Source of the DNA: Lachnospiraceae bacterium
Lineage (GTDB): Bacteria; Bacillota_A; Clostridia; Lachnospirales; Lachnospiraceae
Assembly: GCA_017482005.1 (NCBI GenBank)
Contig: JAFUOI010000003.1
Location: forward strand, 124,001-188,000
DNA length: 64,000 bases
Reading direction: 5' to 3'
Position 1 is the stretch's first letter. Each line of letters starts with the position of its first letter. A program made the translations under genes and the position numbers. Below are positions 25,688-35,068 of the stretch, one piece after another. Under the pieces are notes generated by a model. The model was not told the DNA's origin. It searched no databases and saw only the letters and a program-made list of their open reading frames with translations.

Positions 25688-27262
25688 ATGAATAAAGTGC
25701 AGGTGCTTGACTGTACATTACGCGATGGTGGATATTGTAATCAGTGGAAATTTGGGTTTGATAATACAAAAAAAATCACTAAGGGTTTGACGGATGCCAA
25801 TATTGATATTATAGAGTGTGGTTTTCTTACAAACAGAGTATCGTACGATTCCGAGATAACTAAATTTACGACAATAGAAGAATTGGCAACGGTAATTCCT
25901 GCGAATCGCAAGGGGAAATTGTATGTTGCAATGCTAAATTATGGGGAATACGATATAGATTCTTTGGCAGATTATGACGGCTCGTCTATTGACGGAATTC
26001 GTGTTGCCTTCCATAAAAAAAATTTGAAGGAAGCTTTGCAGCTGTGCGCACAGATTAAAAACAAAGGGTATAAAGTATTTGTGCAGGCTATGGTTTCCCT
26101 CAGCTATACGGATGAAGAGTTTTTGGAGATGATCCGACAGGTCAATACATTGGATCCGTATGCATTTTACATTGTAGACAGTTTCGGAATGATGAAGAGG
26201 AAAGATTTAATACGTCTTTTCTATATGGTAGAACACAATTTAAAGGAAAATATTTGGATTGGTTTTCATTCTCATAACAATATGCAATTGGCATATTCTA
26301 ATGCACAGAGTCTGGTTGATGTGCAGACTAATCGCAATCTGATTGTTGATTCTTCCGTGTATGGTATGGGAAGGGGTGCAGGAAATTTAAATACAGAGCT
26401 TTTCGTGGAATATCTGAATGAAAATGCAGGCACAAATTATGATCTCAAGCCATTATTGACTATTATAGATGAAATATTAAATGAATTTTATCAAAGAAAT
26501 TATTGGGGATATTCTTTGCCGAATTATTTATCTGCGTCGCATAATGCTCATCCGAATTATGCGGGTTATTTGGATGATAAAAAGACTTTGACGGTCGAAG
26601 ATATGAACGAAATCTTTTGTATGATGGCACCGGAAAAGAAAGTAGAATATGACAAGGCTTATATTGAAGAGCTGTATTTGCGCTACATGACAACCGGCAG
26701 AGTGCAGGACGAGCATAAAGCAGAGTTAAAGATGAAGTTGTCAGGGAAAACGGTTCTGCTGATTGCACCGGGCAAAAGTTCGGTTGATGAAGTAGAAAAG
26801 ATCAAGGAATTTGCTTCGGATAAGGATGTTGTTTCTATCAGTGTCAATTTTGATTATCAGTATATGAATACGCAATATATCTTCCTGAGTAATTTGCGCC
26901 GTTTCAGGGAACTGGCAGAGGAGAAGCGTGCAAAGTGTATTGTGACGTCGAACATTCCTGCAGATAACATATATCTGCAAACGAAGTACCATGACCTTCT
27001 GAATGTTGAGGAAGCAGTAAAAGATAATGCCGGATTAATGGCCATAAAGTTCCTTACGGATTACGGTGTAGAGAAGATATATCTTGCCGGATTTGATGGG
27101 TATTCCCATGATGTGAGTGACAATTATGCTGATAGTCATATGGCTTTCATAACCAGAAATGCTGTTTTAGATGCAATGAATGAGGGCATGAAAAAAGTAT
27201 TAAAACAATATAGTGAGAAGATTAAAATTACTTTTTTGACGGAGTCAAAACATTTGGCTTAA
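25688..27262 (+). CDS. HMGL-like (DmpG-type) aldolase fused to a second Rossmann-like domain
   Basis: A 524-residue protein. Residues 1-300 are a HMG-CoA-lyase-like TIM barrel: VLDCTLRDGGYCNQW (metal-binding Asp), IIECGF, HSHNNMQLA (metal-binding His-x-His) and YGMGRGAGNL. Such barrels condense or cleave pyruvate units. After a helical linker the C-terminal 170 residues (GKTVLLIAPGKSSVDEVEK, KIYLAGFDGYSHD) form a nucleotide- or sugar-phosphate-like fold that I do not recognise. Wedged between a CMP-sugar synthase and a KdgK-like kinase, it may make a 2-keto-3-deoxy sugar acid. That is inference. Start 25688 is preferred to TTG 25685. Confidence 0.7.
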   Translation: MNKVQVLDCTLRDGGYCNQWKFGFDNTKKITKGLTDANIDIIECGFLTNRVSYDSEITKFTTIEELATVIPANRKGKLYVAMLNYGEYDIDSLADYDGSSIDGIRVAFHKKNLKEALQLCAQIKNKGYKVFVQAMVSLSYTDEEFLEMIRQVNTLDPYAFYIVDSFGMMKRKDLIRLFYMVEHNLKENIWIGFHSHNNMQLAYSNAQSLVDVQTNRNLIVDSSVYGMGRGAGNLNTELFVEYLNENAGTNYDLKPLLTIIDEILNEFYQRNYWGYSLPNYLSASHNAHPNYAGYLDDKKTLTVEDMNEIFCMMAPEKKVEYDKAYIEELYLRYMTTGRVQDEHKAELKMKLSGKTVLLIAPGKSSVDEVEKIKEFASDKDVVSISVNFDYQYMNTQYIFLSNLRRFRELAEEKRAKCIVTSNIPADNIYLQTKYHDLLNVEEAVKDNAGLMAIKFLTDYGVEKIYLAGFDGYSHDVSDNYADSHMAFITRNAVLDAMNEGMKKVLKQYSEKIKITFLTESKHLA

Positions 27263-27273
27263 GGAGAAAAAAT

Positions 27274-28299
27274 ATGAGAGTACTGACTTTTGGAGAATTG
27301 CTGTTGCGATTGTCTGCACCGGGATATACAAAACTGTTTCAAAAGGATAATTTGGAAGCGACTTTTTGCGGAGGCGAGGCAAACGTAGCCGTCTCTCTTG
27401 CGAACTTCGGTATAGAATCTTCATTTCTGACAAAATTGCCGGACAGTGAAGTGGGCAGGGCAGCGATGAATTCGCTTCGTTATTTTGGTGTGGATACATC
27501 AAAGTGTATTATGGGAGAGGGAAGAATGGGATTGTATTATCTGGAAAAGGGGGCATCTCAGCGTCCGTCAAAGGTAATATATGATCGAGCGTATTCTGCT
27601 ATTTCCATGTCCAAGCCTGAAGAGTATGATTGGGATGTGATTTTTAAAGATGTAGACTGGTTTCACTGGACGGGCATAAACCCTGCGTTATCGGAAAGCA
27701 TGATTCGCATATGTCAAGATGCATGCAGGAATGCAAGTGACAGGGGGATAACAGTATCCTGCGATTTGAATTACAGAAAAAATCTTTGGAGCCCGGAAAA
27801 AGCACAACAGGTTATGCCTGAGCTGATGAAGTATGTGGATGTGTGTATAGGTAATGAAGAGGATGCAGAAAAAGTATTAGGCATAAAACCGCAGGAAAAT
27901 GATGTTGAAGCAGGAAAGTTGAATAAAACAGGGTATGTTACTGTAGCAGAAGAAATAGCACGGAAGTACGGATGTAAATATGTGGCTGTTACACTGCGAG
28001 AAAGCTACTCGGCAAGCAGAAACGGCTGGAGTGCACTGTTATTTGATGCGGAGAAGAAAGAATCCTGCTTTTCACAAAAGTATGACATCCAGATTGTAGA
28101 CAGAGTGGGCGGTGGTGACAGTTTTACAGCCGGAGTGATTTATGGGCTGATAACAAAGATGGATAATGAGAATGTTGTTGAGTTTGCAGCTGCAGCGAGT
28201 TGTTTGAAACATACGATAGAAGGCGATTTCAACAGAATTACAGTACGCGATGTAGAGATTCTGTTAGAAAATGGTGGAAACGGGAGAGTTCAGCGATAG
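27274..28299 (+). CDS. PfkB-family sugar kinase (2-keto-3-deoxygluconate kinase-like)
   Basis: A 341-residue ribokinase-fold enzyme. LTFGELLLRLSAPG, CGGEANVAVSLANFG and the ATP/catalytic site VDRVGGGDSFTAGVIYGL (base Asp) are intact. WFHWTGINPALS and CDLNYRKNLWSPEKA are typical of KdgK. In catabolism KdgK phosphorylates 2-keto-3-deoxygluconate; inside an EPS operon it may phosphorylate the aldolase product or its precursor. It starts 11 bp after the aldolase and abuts the flippase with no gap. Confidence 0.8.
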   Translation: MRVLTFGELLLRLSAPGYTKLFQKDNLEATFCGGEANVAVSLANFGIESSFLTKLPDSEVGRAAMNSLRYFGVDTSKCIMGEGRMGLYYLEKGASQRPSKVIYDRAYSAISMSKPEEYDWDVIFKDVDWFHWTGINPALSESMIRICQDACRNASDRGITVSCDLNYRKNLWSPEKAQQVMPELMKYVDVCIGNEEDAEKVLGIKPQENDVEAGKLNKTGYVTVAEEIARKYGCKYVAVTLRESYSASRNGWSALLFDAEKKESCFSQKYDIQIVDRVGGGDSFTAGVIYGLITKMDNENVVEFAAAASCLKHTIEGDFNRITVRDVEILLENGGNGRVQR

Positions 28300-29757
28300 A
28301 TGATAAAGATATTAAAAAAGTGTTTGGGAATATATGAAAATATGTCAGCACCTGTAAAATCATCGATATGGTTTACGATTTGCAGTGTTGTTCAGAAAGC
28401 AATCACATTATTATCAACACCTATTTTCACAAGACTTCTGACAACAGAACAATATGGTGAGTATACTGTATACCAGTCGTGGTATCAGATTCTCACTGTG
28501 TTTGCAACATTAAATCTGGCAGCCGGAGTGTTCAATAACGGACTACTTAAGTATGAAAAGAGCAGAAATGAGTTTACATCTTCCATGCAAGGGCTTTCGA
28601 CTACAGTCACGGGAGGTTTGTTTTTGCTTTATTTGTGTGCCATGGACTTTTGGAATGAGTTAATGGGTTTAAGTACACTATATGTTGTGGCGATGTTTGT
28701 GGAATTGTTGTTTGTTCCGGCCTATCATTTTTGGAGTAAACGGGAGCGTTTTTCATACAGATATAAAAAATTAATTGTGACAACGATTATTATTGCTTTT
28801 GGTAGTCCGATGCTTGCTTTGATTGCAGTTCTTAATACCACTTACAAAGCTGAAGCGAGAGTACTATCTTATGTTTTGGTACAGGTTGGTATTGGACTGG
28901 TTTTTTATGTTTATAATGCAGTCAGAGGCAAGAAATTTTTTGATAAGGAGATATGGAAATTTGCGTTAGGATTTAACATTCCGTTGATTCCTCATTATTT
29001 AGCTTTTTCTATGCTAAATCAGGCAGACAGAATTATGATTGATAAGATGGTTGGAACGGGGCAGGCAGCTATCTATGGGGTTGCATATTCAGTTTCTATG
29101 ATAATGAATATTGTTACCACAGCAATTAATAATTCTTTTATTCCGTATACATACAAAGCGATTCGGGATAAAAAGTTTGAAGATATTAGAAAGAATACGA
29201 ATGTTTTATTGCTGATTGTAGGTGCCGGCTGTATTCTTGCGATGGCGTTTGCGCCGGAAATAATAAAAATATTTGCATCAGAAAGTTATTATGAAGCAAT
29301 TTGGATCATGCCACCATTAGCGGCTTCGGTATATTTTATGTTTTTGTATCCTCTTTTCGGAAATATTGAATTCTATTTTGAAAAGACGAAATTTGTAACA
29401 ATTGCTTCCTGTACAGGAGCAGTGGCGAATGTTATATTAAACTACATTTTTATCGGAAAATATGGATATCTGGCAGCAGGTTATACGACATTAATTTGCT
29501 ATATTTTGTTTTCGTTTGCCCATTATGTTTTTCATAAAAAAGTAATTCGACAGAAACTGGAGGAAATTCAGCAGATATATGATATTAAGTTCATGTTAAT
29601 ATTTTCTGGAATACTGTTGTTGATTATGTTCGGAATGACTATGATATATGAGTATATAGTAATCCGATATGGTATTATTGCGCTGATTCTATTCGTTGCA
29701 TTTGTTAAAAGACAGGTATTAATCAGTAAATTAAAAGAGATTCGCGGAGGGCGTTAG
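28300..29757 (+). CDS. Wzx-type oligosaccharide flippase (MOP superfamily)
   Basis: A 485-residue protein with about 14 hydrophobic segments. Its N-terminus is typical of capsule flippases (SVVQKAITLLSTPIFTRLLT, TTEQYGEYTVYQSW). It moves the finished lipid-linked unit to the outer face for the Wzy-like protein. The ATG follows the preceding stop codon directly, so translational coupling is likely. It differs clearly from the flippase at 3049-4599. Confidence 0.85.
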   Translation: MIKILKKCLGIYENMSAPVKSSIWFTICSVVQKAITLLSTPIFTRLLTTEQYGEYTVYQSWYQILTVFATLNLAAGVFNNGLLKYEKSRNEFTSSMQGLSTTVTGGLFLLYLCAMDFWNELMGLSTLYVVAMFVELLFVPAYHFWSKRERFSYRYKKLIVTTIIIAFGSPMLALIAVLNTTYKAEARVLSYVLVQVGIGLVFYVYNAVRGKKFFDKEIWKFALGFNIPLIPHYLAFSMLNQADRIMIDKMVGTGQAAIYGVAYSVSMIMNIVTTAINNSFIPYTYKAIRDKKFEDIRKNTNVLLLIVGAGCILAMAFAPEIIKIFASESYYEAIWIMPPLAASVYFMFLYPLFGNIEFYFEKTKFVTIASCTGAVANVILNYIFIGKYGYLAAGYTTLICYILFSFAHYVFHKKVIRQKLEEIQQIYDIKFMLIFSGILLLIMFGMTMIYEYIVIRYGIIALILFVAFVKRQVLISKLKEIRGGR

Positions 29758-29788
29758 AACGCTGATTTTGGAAACAGGAGGAAAATTT

Positions 29789-31135
29789 ATGAAGAAAAAA
29801 ATGATTGCTTATATTTCAGAGTTTATGCTCCTGTTTCTTGTTTGTTTTGTGTTGCGAATAGCGGTGTCCTTTGTTCCTAATGCAAGGGTAGAAACTAATG
29901 TGCGGAAATCTTATGACAATATTGTTGAGAGAGGTAATTATGCAGCACTCGCCATCAAAGCTGTAGATAATGAAATATCCAAAAAGGATAAGTTGGACTA
30001 TTGGACAGAAAACGGTTATTTAAGTTCTGTTTTGGCTGTTGATCCACAGCATCGAGTTAGGTCTGCGATGGAAAATGTGCAGGAATACGACTCTGCGGAA
30101 ACTGAAAAGGGTGGGGCAACCAGATTAATCAGCCGCTTAGAAGGAAGAAATGATGCGGAGATGATTCGCGCAGAGTATTGGTTTGGAGCACTTACAATTC
30201 TGCGCCCATTGATGTATTTCTTTACGTATGAACAATGTATCAGTATTTTTCAAGGAATGTTTTGGATTTTGCTGGGAATTACCATGATTAATATGTACAA
30301 AAGATTGGGAGGCTGGGCAGCGCTGGCTCTCGTTTTTTCATTGGCAAATGTAAATATTGTAATTATACCGATGCTTTTTCACACGGGGTTGGTTTTTGTA
30401 ATTACATTACTTGCTGTGAATTTTGTTATAATTAAGTTGAAAAATAGCGAAGATATTGTACCCATTATGATTTTTGTTGGAGTGTCCACAGCATATTTTG
30501 ATTGGTTAAGTACCCCGATTGTTGGGTTTGCTGTTCCGACCATTGTTGCAATTTTGTGTTTGTCTACTAACGAGAGACATAGTAATTTTATGCTGGTTTT
30601 CAAAAGCGGTGTAGCGTGGGCGGTGTCTTATTTAGGAATGCTGTTAAGTAAATGGATGGTTGCATCTGTCATATTAAGAAGAAATATTTTGACGGAAGCG
30701 TTAGAAAGAATTGTAGCCGACTCATCTAACAATATTTATACAGAAAATGTAGGATTTAAATATGTTTGTGAAGTAATACAGAGAAATATAAGATTTACGG
30801 AAGTGTTTGCATTTTTGCCGGAAAACACACATTTGACAGTATTAGGAATTTTAATGTTATTGATTGTTGCATTGATTGTGGTTTTTGCAAGAAGAAGCAA
30901 AAGTAGAAATATTTTAGATGCATTGATATGGATATTTGTAACATCCTTGGCTCCGTTTGTGTGGTTTATGGCATTTAAAGGTCATACTTACGGACATTGC
31001 TGGTTCACATATCGATGCCTGGCTGGGACGACTATGGGCTGGGTGATTATTGTTATGATTATTATGAAAATGTTAATAGGGGGAAAGGGAATCGATGATG
31101 CAGGGGCAATTTTCCCAAAAGTTGAAAGACAATAG
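29789..31135 (+). CDS. Multi-pass membrane protein of unknown function
   Basis: A 448-residue protein. One N-terminal helix is followed by an external domain (residues about 35-125) and then about nine further hydrophobic segments. A fold like GT-C enzymes is possible (WFGALTILRPLMYFF, GHTYGHCWFTYRC), but the acidic loop motif is not clear, so I do not assign it. AGGAGG before ATG 29789 decides the start. The 3' end overlaps the next gene by 41 bp. Confidence 0.6.
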   Translation: MKKKMIAYISEFMLLFLVCFVLRIAVSFVPNARVETNVRKSYDNIVERGNYAALAIKAVDNEISKKDKLDYWTENGYLSSVLAVDPQHRVRSAMENVQEYDSAETEKGGATRLISRLEGRNDAEMIRAEYWFGALTILRPLMYFFTYEQCISIFQGMFWILLGITMINMYKRLGGWAALALVFSLANVNIVIIPMLFHTGLVFVITLLAVNFVIIKLKNSEDIVPIMIFVGVSTAYFDWLSTPIVGFAVPTIVAILCLSTNERHSNFMLVFKSGVAWAVSYLGMLLSKWMVASVILRRNILTEALERIVADSSNNIYTENVGFKYVCEVIQRNIRFTEVFAFLPENTHLTVLGILMLLIVALIVVFARRSKSRNILDALIWIFVTSLAPFVWFMAFKGHTYGHCWFTYRCLAGTTMGWVIIVMIIMKMLIGGKGIDDAGAIFPKVERQ

Positions 31136-32171
31136 ACTGAGTGTAATCAGATTAATTGCTATGATATTGGTAATAATGTGTCATACTCTCGAATGGTTGG
31201 GGAGTGCTCTCGGAAAAGGAGAGATACTTGAGGTATTAGGAAATTACTGTGCTGTGGGAGTACAGATATTTCTAGTGTTATCAGGCTTTTTGTACGGAAA
31301 GCGAAAAGATCTTTTTTCAGAGGGTAAATATGGTGTTTTTATATGGAGAAATTGGAAAAAGATTTTGGTTAAATATTATATTTATATTTTACTATTTGTT
31401 TTCCCATTAACCTTTTGCTTGCGTCCGGAAATTCTTAATGCAAGTAAAATATGGAGAGTCCTTACATGCTCAAGCATGTTTGAAGGAATTCAACATCTTT
31501 GGTATATACCGTATGTTTTAATTTGCTATCTGTTGACACCATTGTTGTGGGATGTAAAAGAATATATGAGAAACAAAAGTAAAGCGACTCTTTGCTTTGG
31601 ATTTCTGATAAGCATTTTGGCGGTTGAGATTTTAGGAAAAGCTTATGGTTCCCGTTTTGTTTCGGCGTGGATTAATTGTTATATTTTGGGATTTTATTTG
31701 CCGGATTTTTTGGAACAATGGAATTTGAAAAAGTCGAAATATATTACTGTATTTATTGCAGTTTTAAGCATTGTTTTAAATGTATACACTTATAAAGTTC
31801 GGTATATTTTATTACCTGATATTGCCGATGGTTTAGTAAAAGAAATATGTAATTATTACATAAATTACAGCAGATGTATTTTGGCAATCAGTATTTTTCT
31901 TGTGATTTACCTTTTCTTCAAAGAGAATAAAATGGGAGGAAAGTATATAAGGAGATTATTGGATGCATCAGATAAATATTCATATAATATATATCTTGTA
32001 CACATGATGTATATAAAAGGGATGTTATCTGTTTTAGATATAACAGACTATCTGATACTAAATATAATTCTGATGGTTTTAATAATTATATTTTCAGCAT
32101 TTGTGTTAGAAAAAATGATGATACTTATTAATTATGCAGAGCAGGTAATTACTAATAAAATGAGGGACTAG
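31095..32171 (+). CDS. Acyltransferase family 3 membrane protein
   Basis: A 358-residue protein of the OafA/WecH-like acyltransferase-3 family. RLSVIRLIAMILVIMCHTLEW has the His used in acyl transfer, VGVQIFLVLSGFLYGK the second motif, and HLWYIPYVLICYLLTPLLW the third. About ten hydrophobic segments. It adds acetyl or a similar acyl group to a sugar. AAAGGG before the ATG lies inside the previous gene; the 41-bp overlap is long for this operon. Confidence 0.85.
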   Translation: MMQGQFSQKLKDNRLSVIRLIAMILVIMCHTLEWLGSALGKGEILEVLGNYCAVGVQIFLVLSGFLYGKRKDLFSEGKYGVFIWRNWKKILVKYYIYILLFVFPLTFCLRPEILNASKIWRVLTCSSMFEGIQHLWYIPYVLICYLLTPLLWDVKEYMRNKSKATLCFGFLISILAVEILGKAYGSRFVSAWINCYILGFYLPDFLEQWNLKKSKYITVFIAVLSIVLNVYTYKVRYILLPDIADGLVKEICNYYINYSRCILAISIFLVIYLFFKENKMGGKYIRRLLDASDKYSYNIYLVHMMYIKGMLSVLDITDYLILNIILMVLIIIFSAFVLEKMMILINYAEQVITNKMRD

Positions 32172-32175
32172 TTAG

Positions 32176-32742
32176 ATGAAGATAGTAAAGTGGATGTGTA
32201 AGCATATATGTATTATTTTAATAGGCAGTTTGCTTTATATGGCATCTTTTCATCTTGATATTTTAAATGTAACAGGAATTTATTTTTATGATGGCATTGT
32301 AAGATTGGTAATTATCATGGTTATGATGCTGTTGTGTGAGTGTTTCATTTATAAAAAGATTTCTATGGATTATAAGGATGTGGCATTATCTGTATGCGTA
32401 TTTGCATTGTTAAATATGTTGTGGCTGTCATTGTGTGTGGTGTCTTTAGATAGGTCGCTTTCTGTTTTTTTACTGACATATATGCAGGCTTCGCAAAGTG
32501 TTACGCAGGAAGGAATGACGGAAGAGGAAATAAATGAAGTTTTCGAGGACGTGTTTGTCAACCAATATGGAATGCTCGAGAGAAGATTTGATGAGCAAAT
32601 TGCTTCCGGAAATATTGTATATAATGAGGACGGAAATTATGAAATCACAAAACGGGGAGAGTTTGTGGTTTCCGTATTTAAGACAGTCGGTAAACTTTAC
32701 AATGTAGATGAAAGGTTTATTGAGCCGAAAGTGAATAAATAA
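32176..32742 (+). CDS. Small membrane protein with soluble C-terminal domain, unknown
   Basis: A 188-residue protein. Three or four hydrophobic segments lie in residues 1-100. A charged linker follows (SQSVTQEGMTEEEINEVF). The C-terminal 50 residues (RRFDEQIASGNIVYN, GNYEITKRGEFVVSV) look like a small winged-helix-like unit. I do not recognise the family. It stands between two acyltransferase genes with 4- and 14-bp gaps, so a role in the same modification is likely but unproven. Confidence 0.5.
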   Translation: MKIVKWMCKHICIILIGSLLYMASFHLDILNVTGIYFYDGIVRLVIIMVMMLLCECFIYKKISMDYKDVALSVCVFALLNMLWLSLCVVSLDRSLSVFLLTYMQASQSVTQEGMTEEEINEVFEDVFVNQYGMLERRFDEQIASGNIVYNEDGNYEITKRGEFVVSVFKTVGKLYNVDERFIEPKVNK

Positions 32743-32756
32743 GGGGATTATTATGT

Positions 32757-33839
32757 ATGGAAAAAAGGAGTATCAAGTTAGATTTTTTAAAAACGATTGC
32801 GATTATAGGAGTCTGCTATTGTCATTACGGTCACTTTGGCGTAAATACAATGGATACTTCTATAAAAGGTGGGATAAAAATAATTATTCAATTGTTTGCG
32901 TGTACTGCGGTTCCAATCTTTTTCTGTATTAATGGTTATCTAAGCCTAGAGAAGAATTACAGTTATAAAAAAGTTTTACACAAGGCAAGGGAATTGCTTG
33001 TTAAGATGATGTTTTGGATTCCGATAACGGCAATTTTATATGCGGCTATTAATGAAGAAAAAATTTTAAAGTTTGATTTGTTGTTATACAGATGTTGGAA
33101 TTGGCAGGGGAATGGAGTTCAGCATTTGTGGTTTTTGTTTGCGTTGTTAATTATTTATTTACTTTATCCGTTTTTAAATATGTTGTATCGTATGGAAGAT
33201 CCAAAAATCAAATGGTTTTATTATATTCTTGGAATCATATTTACGTTTGGTAATTCAAGTATCAATTTAGCGGCGAACATCATTTCATATTACTTGAACA
33301 GAGAAGTGGTCTATTATACGGATAAAAATTTTTTTCATGGCCCTAATTTTTTGTACGGTTGGTATTCATGGTGTATTGTTTATTTTATACTTGGGTGCTG
33401 GCTGATTAAAACAAAATTTTCAAAAAAACATATGATGGTAGCAAGTTTTTTGGTTGTATTTATTTCATGTGGGTATGTCTGGTTATGTCATACTATGAGT
33501 TATTATACAGGAAAAGAACGATATTATGTTTTTTTTAATGGTTATAATCAGATATTTATGTTGATCTTAGTGATGGCAATTTTTGTTTTGTCGAGCGGGA
33601 TACATATTCCGCTCAAAATGCAGAAGATTCTGGAAATTACAGGTGGTAATACATTAGGAGTGCTTTTCTTTCATCGAATTTGGGGAGAAATTTTTTTGAA
33701 AACATTTTCTAATTATGGGATTGATATTCGTTTGGGTGGAGTGCGGTACGGTATAATGGGAGCAATGTTGACATGGTTTTTTTCATTGGTTTCCGCGCTT
33801 TTAATGAAAAGGGTAAAGGTGTTAAAGAAATTTTTATAG
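32757..33839 (+). CDS. Acyltransferase family 3 membrane protein
   Basis: A 360-residue relative of the protein encoded at 31095-32171. KLDFLKTIAIIGVCYCHYGHFG carries the catalytic His, PIFFCINGYLS the SGF-like motif (Gly-Tyr here), and QHLWFLFALLIIYLLYPFL the third motif. About ten hydrophobic segments. It is the last gene of the long series and is followed by a hairpin terminator. Two such enzymes suggest two acyl modifications. Confidence 0.85.
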   Translation: MEKRSIKLDFLKTIAIIGVCYCHYGHFGVNTMDTSIKGGIKIIIQLFACTAVPIFFCINGYLSLEKNYSYKKVLHKARELLVKMMFWIPITAILYAAINEEKILKFDLLLYRCWNWQGNGVQHLWFLFALLIIYLLYPFLNMLYRMEDPKIKWFYYILGIIFTFGNSSINLAANIISYYLNREVVYYTDKNFFHGPNFLYGWYSWCIVYFILGCWLIKTKFSKKHMMVASFLVVFISCGYVWLCHTMSYYTGKERYYVFFNGYNQIFMLILVMAIFVLSSGIHIPLKMQKILEITGGNTLGVLFFHRIWGEIFLKTFSNYGIDIRLGGVRYGIMGAMLTWFFSLVSALLMKRVKVLKKFL

Positions 33840-33857
33840 ATGAAATATATTGGAAAA

Positions 33858-33881
33858 GGGGCATCAAAATTATGATGCCCC
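33858..33881. terminator. Bidirectional terminator between convergent blocks
   Basis: Stem GGGGCATC and GATGCCCC with an eight-base loop, with A-rich sequence on the left and T-rich on the right. It ends the plus series (stop at 33839) and the minus block (stop at 33897). Confidence 0.85.
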
Positions 33882-33896
33882 ATATTTATTATAGTT

Positions 33897-35057
33897 TCAA
33901 TGAGGAGAGGACTCCTCGCGCAACTTATTTACAGTTGAAATCATGTTTTCTGTACGATCACATCGCTCAGCGTTTTCGGTGATAACAATTGTTGGTTTGT
34001 ATACTTCGATTAATTCATCAATATGTTCCAGATATCCCCCCCAAATAAATACAACTTTATAAAAGCTTTCGGCAAAATCATCGTAGAGATATCCATCAAA
34101 ATAACTATCACCAATGATAAGCAAGGTGTCTGTATTATTGGCGTTTTCATTGTAGTATATCTTACGGCTATGATTCTGCCATTCGGAAAGATAAAGAGGT
34201 TCTTCTTCTGATAAATATGCTTGTGGATTTCTAATAGTGAAGTTATCAATAAAGTCTTTTTTGTGGATATCTCCTAAAAATTCGCGTCCTTGATCGGTTG
34301 CATATATTTCGTAATCATTTTCCTGTAGTATTTTATATTTATAAGCATTGTTTTCATTGATACAGTGCATAAGTTGGAGATAGCCAATATAAGCTCCTCG
34401 TTGCGTCCAATGAGAAGGGTCCCCCCATATACTGTATGTGTCATACTTGGATTTGGCATCAACCAGTTCTGCTTTGGGTGAAATAACATTAATGCTGGTG
34501 TTGTTTGTAAGGGTATTAACAATTTGATCTGTTTTCGAAATAGTCCCTTTTTGATTGATTGTACTCGGAAAGTATTCAGGATATATGGAGTGTTTATCCC
34601 AACACTGAAAATAATAATATTGTATCCCCCGGTTTTTTAAATAATCAGAAAAAAATTGATAACTTTCTGCGATTTCATCAAGTTTATCTTCTGATTTAAG
34701 ATTTAGGTGTTGATAATCTGTTATCATTTCCTGAGTAGCATAGTTAAGTTCTTGGTTAGGGCCCAAATACATATCGCTGTTGTTAATCAGATTATCAAAC
34801 ACATAAAACTGTATTTTTGCATTTTGCGAGACCATGATTTCTCTAAATCCGATATTGTCATTTATCCAAGTTTCCAAATCTGCTAAGAAATTTTTATTAA
34901 ATGTCCCATTTTCTGATTTGAATTTAGGTTTTGCAGCAAGTTTTCTGTTTTCGGTTTCAGAAAGTACATTGTCTTTTGTGTTGATACAAATTAGAGGTAA
35001 ATAAATCATGGCAATGAAGGATGCACAAAATAACAGTTTGAGTATTTTATTATACAT
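33897..35057 (-). CDS. AlgX/AlgJ-like SGNH-fold acetyltransferase accessory protein
   Basis: A 386-residue protein with one N-terminal membrane anchor or signal (LKLLFCASFIAMIYLPLICI). Next comes ENRKLAAKPKF, a sequence common at the start of AlgJ/AlgX/DHHW proteins. DPSHWTQRGAYIGY (His-containing motif) and LLIIGDSYFDG (GDS nucleophile block) form the SGNH-type site. Such proteins take acetyl from an MBOAT partner and place it on polysaccharide outside the cell; the MBOAT is the gene just upstream in transcription. ATG 35057 follows AAAGGTG; a GTG at 35066 is less likely. Confidence 0.8.
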   Translation of the reverse strand: MYNKILKLLFCASFIAMIYLPLICINTKDNVLSETENRKLAAKPKFKSENGTFNKNFLADLETWINDNIGFREIMVSQNAKIQFYVFDNLINNSDMYLGPNQELNYATQEMITDYQHLNLKSEDKLDEIAESYQFFSDYLKNRGIQYYYFQCWDKHSIYPEYFPSTINQKGTISKTDQIVNTLTNNTSINVISPKAELVDAKSKYDTYSIWGDPSHWTQRGAYIGYLQLMHCINENNAYKYKILQENDYEIYATDQGREFLGDIHKKDFIDNFTIRNPQAYLSEEEPLYLSEWQNHSRKIYYNENANNTDTLLIIGDSYFDGYLYDDFAESFYKVVFIWGGYLEHIDELIEVYKPTIVITENAERCDRTENMISTVNKLREESSPH

Positions 35058-35068
35058 AAGAATCACCT

